Source: Hominimerdicola alba (GTDB taxonomy: Bacteria > Bacillota > Clostridia > Oscillospirales > Ruminococcaceae). Taken from it: 64,000 nt of DNA. The stretch lies in the NCBI RefSeq assembly GCF_900109655.1, contig NZ_FOAT01000003.1, positions 324,321-388,320 of the forward strand, in the 5' to 3' direction. The notes below the pieces were generated by a model. That model was not told the DNA's origin and did not search any database. It was given only the letters and a program-made list of their open reading frames with translations. Position numbers and translations under genes: made by a program. Of this stretch, positions 61,661 to 64,000 are shown piece after piece (within the stretch, counting starts at the first letter, position 1; every line of letters begins with the position of its first letter).

Positions 61661-64000
61661 CGTTACCATCACCTTCATCGGAATTATTGATCATATTATT
61701 ATCATAACCTATTTGCGCCGTTTTGTCAACAGTATTTTCTGTCTTTGCGTCATCAGATATGTCATTATCGGCTATCTCTATCATCATAGGTTCGGGAACT
61801 TCCGCACCGCTGTATTTCGGCTCAGGCAGAGGTACCTCCTCCGTTTCCTTTTTAGCCGAATGTTCAAACAGCTTGCGCAGATACTTGCCGTTTTTGATAT
61901 CCGCAAGCGCCACCACTATAAGCAGTATCACGCCGAATATGGATATCACCAGCGAGAGCCGCCAGTAGTTGGGCGAGAACTTCATTTTTACCGTATTTTC
62001 GCCCTCTTCAAGGGGTATGGCGATAAGGCTGTCGTCCACCGCTTTCTGTGGCTTCACAGACTTGCCGTTGACCTCGATCGTCCAGCCCTCTTCATATGGG
62101 ATAGTCGTGAACAGCAGCTGACCGTCCTTTTCTGCGTTTACTTTGCCTGTAAGTTCGGTATCTGCAAACTCGGTGACTTCAAACACGCTGTTCTGCATAT
62201 CCTCAACTGCCTTTGCAAAGCCGTCATAGTCGAAACTGTAGAACAGCTTGTCGCGCCAGTAGGCTTCGTTATCGTCATTGGCGATGGTTATGCGGATACG
62301 TATCTCCTGATCTTCCAAAAATCTGCCTATCTTCATGATGGAGTAATTATCCCCCACAAAGAACTGACCCACATACTCCATGTTGTATTCGTCATCAACA
62401 TAGTCGTCTTCGGGCTGATACCAGATATTGCAGCTGCGCTCGTACTTTGTGGGCAGGTACATATACAGGTCGCTGTCCTTATCCATGCGCACCACGTAAT
62501 CAACGTGACATTCCTTGTTGCGCTCATCAAGCGGGTAGTACTTTATATGTCCATCGGTAGTATTTACGGTCTGTACATTCTCGCTGTCGCTGTTGATTAT
62601 ATCCACAGGCTTGAAGAAATCGTAATCCTCGCCTGCCAGCGCATTGAACAGAATGTTCTGATTCTCAAAGGGGTCATCATCACCCAGTTCAACTTCTGAA
62701 AGGTCGCCCTTTGCAGCTACGCCAAGACCAAGTGTATTCGGGTTGCGATAGAACTTGAACGTCGTTGGGACCGTCTTTTTTTCACCGTCCACTACTTTCT
62801 CATGGTCAATGCTGACCTCGGTCTTTATCTGGTACTCGGGAGGTATTTTGTACCTGCTGCTGACGTACATATCATTACCCTTTTTGTCCATTATATACTT
62901 TATATCGAATATAGCATCGGTCATCGGGGTAGCACCGTCATATTTGGTGTAATGTCCGCCGTAGGCAAATCCCAGCCTGTGCAGCATCATCAGTGCAGGG
63001 GCATTCATTGTCGAGCTTGAATGTGAAAGGCTCTTATATCCTGTGCCTATTGCATCGTTAACGGTACGGTGGAAAGTAGCCTCCATACGATAGAAAGGCT
63101 CGGGGTCGTACTCCTCTATCATGTCCACAGCCTTTTTCAAGTCTGACATATAAGGCTCGTAGGAACTGTATTTTGAGTATGAAACGTCGATATCTATTTT
63201 CTTGATAGTATCGATATTCACAGCAAAAAGCTCAGCCGTCAGCACAAGTGTCAGCGAGAATGCCACCCCGCGGGAACGGGGATATTTCCGAATAAGATAC
63301 AGCAGAACGAAATAAACCGTAAGTGCTATCATGCTGACCCATATGCCCTGTATAATGTTGTATGGGTCGCCGTCGGCGTTCTTGCGGGTGACAAACAGCT
63401 TGAAGTGGGAGTAGTTCTCTCTTTCGCACCAGAAAAGGAATATCATCAGCCCGAAGAACACTCCGCCGATATTCTTTGCGGTAACGCCCTCAAGATTCTC
63501 AAATGCCTTGAATGCCATGCACACCAGCATGAATGAGAATATGAAAGAATACCTGTAAGGCAGCCAGTTAGGCACCTGAAAACCGTGCATAGCCATATCC
63601 CAGGGCTTTATATACATCAGCACCGTGAGTATCACCGTGAGCACGGCATCGGCGGTCTTTTCCTTTACGTTTATCTTCTCGTTCATGAAATACAGGGGCA
63701 CCAGCAGAAGCACAGCTGTTCCGCAGTATATCATGGGCATACCCTCGGGGTATACCGTATCGTAAGTCATTGGGAAAAGCTTGGTGATGAATGTGAGAAA
63801 ATCAAACTGTGTCGCCAATGAGAAATCCGGGTCGGTGAACTCGAATTTTCCCAGCTTCAAAGAATTGTACACAGGTATCAGCACCCAAGCCGAGCACATC
63901 AGCGCCACAACAGTTCCCGCGCCGAAAGCCAGACACCTCAGTATGAACTTCTTCGGCAGTGCTCTTTCGGGGTCGGAAAGGCATACATAGCAGAAATAGA
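61653..64000 (-). CDS. YfhO-family membrane protein, 5' end outside the window
   Basis: The frame stays open to base 64000, so at least 781 residues are present and the N-terminus is missing; the GTG at 63908 is not the real start. Several membrane segments lie in the first 250 residues shown (MALMCSAWVLIPVYNSL, FSLTLVLTAELFAV), then a large extracytoplasmic part and one more segment (LSLVISIFGVILLIVVAL) before an acidic cytoplasmic tail. Such YfhO-like proteins are linked to glycosylation of lipoteichoic acid or other surface polymers in Bacillus/Listeria. Confidence 0.85.
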   Translation of the reverse strand, partial: YFCYVCLSDPERALPKKFILRCLAFGAGTVVALMCSAWVLIPVYNSLKLGKFEFTDPDFSLATQFDFLTFITKLFPMTYDTVYPEGMPMIYCGTAVLLLVPLYFMNEKINVKEKTADAVLTVILTVLMYIKPWDMAMHGFQVPNWLPYRYSFIFSFMLVCMAFKAFENLEGVTAKNIGGVFFGLMIFLFWCERENYSHFKLFVTRKNADGDPYNIIQGIWVSMIALTVYFVLLYLIRKYPRSRGVAFSLTLVLTAELFAVNIDTIKKIDIDVSYSKYSSYEPYMSDLKKAVDMIEEYDPEPFYRMEATFHRTVNDAIGTGYKSLSHSSSTMNAPALMMLHRLGFAYGGHYTKYDGATPMTDAIFDIKYIMDKKGNDMYVSSRYKIPPEYQIKTEVSIDHEKVVDGEKKTVPTTFKFYRNPNTLGLGVAAKGDLSEVELGDDDPFENQNILFNALAGEDYDFFKPVDIINSDSENVQTVNTTDGHIKYYPLDERNKECHVDYVVRMDKDSDLYMYLPTKYERSCNIWYQPEDDYVDDEYNMEYVGQFFVGDNYSIMKIGRFLEDQEIRIRITIANDDNEAYWRDKLFYSFDYDGFAKAVEDMQNSVFEVTEFADTELTGKVNAEKDGQLLFTTIPYEEGWTIEVNGKSVKPQKAVDDSLIAIPLEEGENTVKMKFSPNYWRLSLVISIFGVILLIVVALADIKNGKYLRKLFEHSAKKETEEVPLPEPKYSGAEVPEPMMIEIADNDISDDAKTENTVDKTAQIGYDNNMINNSDEGDGNDG

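Noticed and set aside
63906-63908. GTG as start of the YfhO-family gene
   Set aside because: The frame stays open to the window edge with family-like residues, so the gene starts outside.

Overview
The window looks like chromosomal DNA of a gut or rumen Clostridia, most likely a Ruminococcus-type Oscillospirales. The reasons are a secreted GH26 glycanase and a GH95 fucosidase end, a type II fatty acid operon with FabK as enoyl reductase, an archaeal/eukaryotic-type prolyl-tRNA synthetase, CIRCE-controlled chaperones, class B sortases, SpoIID and SleB-like proteins, and moderate GC with GGAGG ribosome sites. This lineage call is inference from gene content. No tRNA, rRNA, CRISPR array, transposase or prophage gene was found.

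Layout. 1-2.5 kb: end of a GH95 enzyme, a small unknown protein and a GH26 lipoprotein, followed by a palindrome-rich intergenic repeat and a parS-like palindrome. 3.2-15.8 kb, minus strand: a fatty acid synthesis operon, fabH-(3 genes)-fabK-(zinc ribbon)-fabG-fabF-accB-(3 membrane genes)-fabZ-accC-accD-accA-acpP, with fabD divergent at 16.4-17.3 kb behind its own promoter and long leader. 17.4-19.5 kb: an amino acid:Na+ symporter and a CIRCE-regulated Hsp20 gene. 19.6-21.2 kb: pyrophosphatase and two unknowns.

21.3-27.5 kb, minus strand: MBOAT acyltransferase, DHHW/SGNH protein, FkbH-like protein and a dedicated carrier protein. This looks like a Dlt-type surface acylation system in which FkbH replaces the adenylating enzyme, and it is the most interesting candidate system here. 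27.9-31.6 kb: sugar isomerase-like gene and an ABC transporter operon. 31.8-37 kb: proS and a second MBOAT locus (SGNH, DUF4358 lipoprotein, MBOAT, two small genes). 37.1-43.5 kb: Maf, SpoIID, SleB-type hydrolase, two tandem sortase B genes and a CinA-like amidase. 43.9-46.9 kb: thiI, cysteine desulfurase and cytidine deaminase. 47.2-49.4 kb: groEL and groES under a perfect CIRCE.

49.7-53.3 kb: response regulator, histidine kinase and an HtrA protease, followed by a second copy of the intergenic repeat. 54-58 kb: secA and a DUF1015 gene. 58.2-64 kb: a CotH-kinase/lamin-tail surface protein, a zinc-ribbon membrane protein and a YfhO-family protein cut by the right edge.

Themes: membrane lipid synthesis, cell-envelope modification (two MBOAT systems, sortases, wall hydrolases, YfhO, CotH) and protein quality control (Hsp20, GroESL, HtrA, SecA). 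Intrinsic terminators and sigma-A-type promoters are clear at many unit boundaries. Start sites were moved from the longest reading frame where a ribosome site favoured another codon; several are TTG or GTG.
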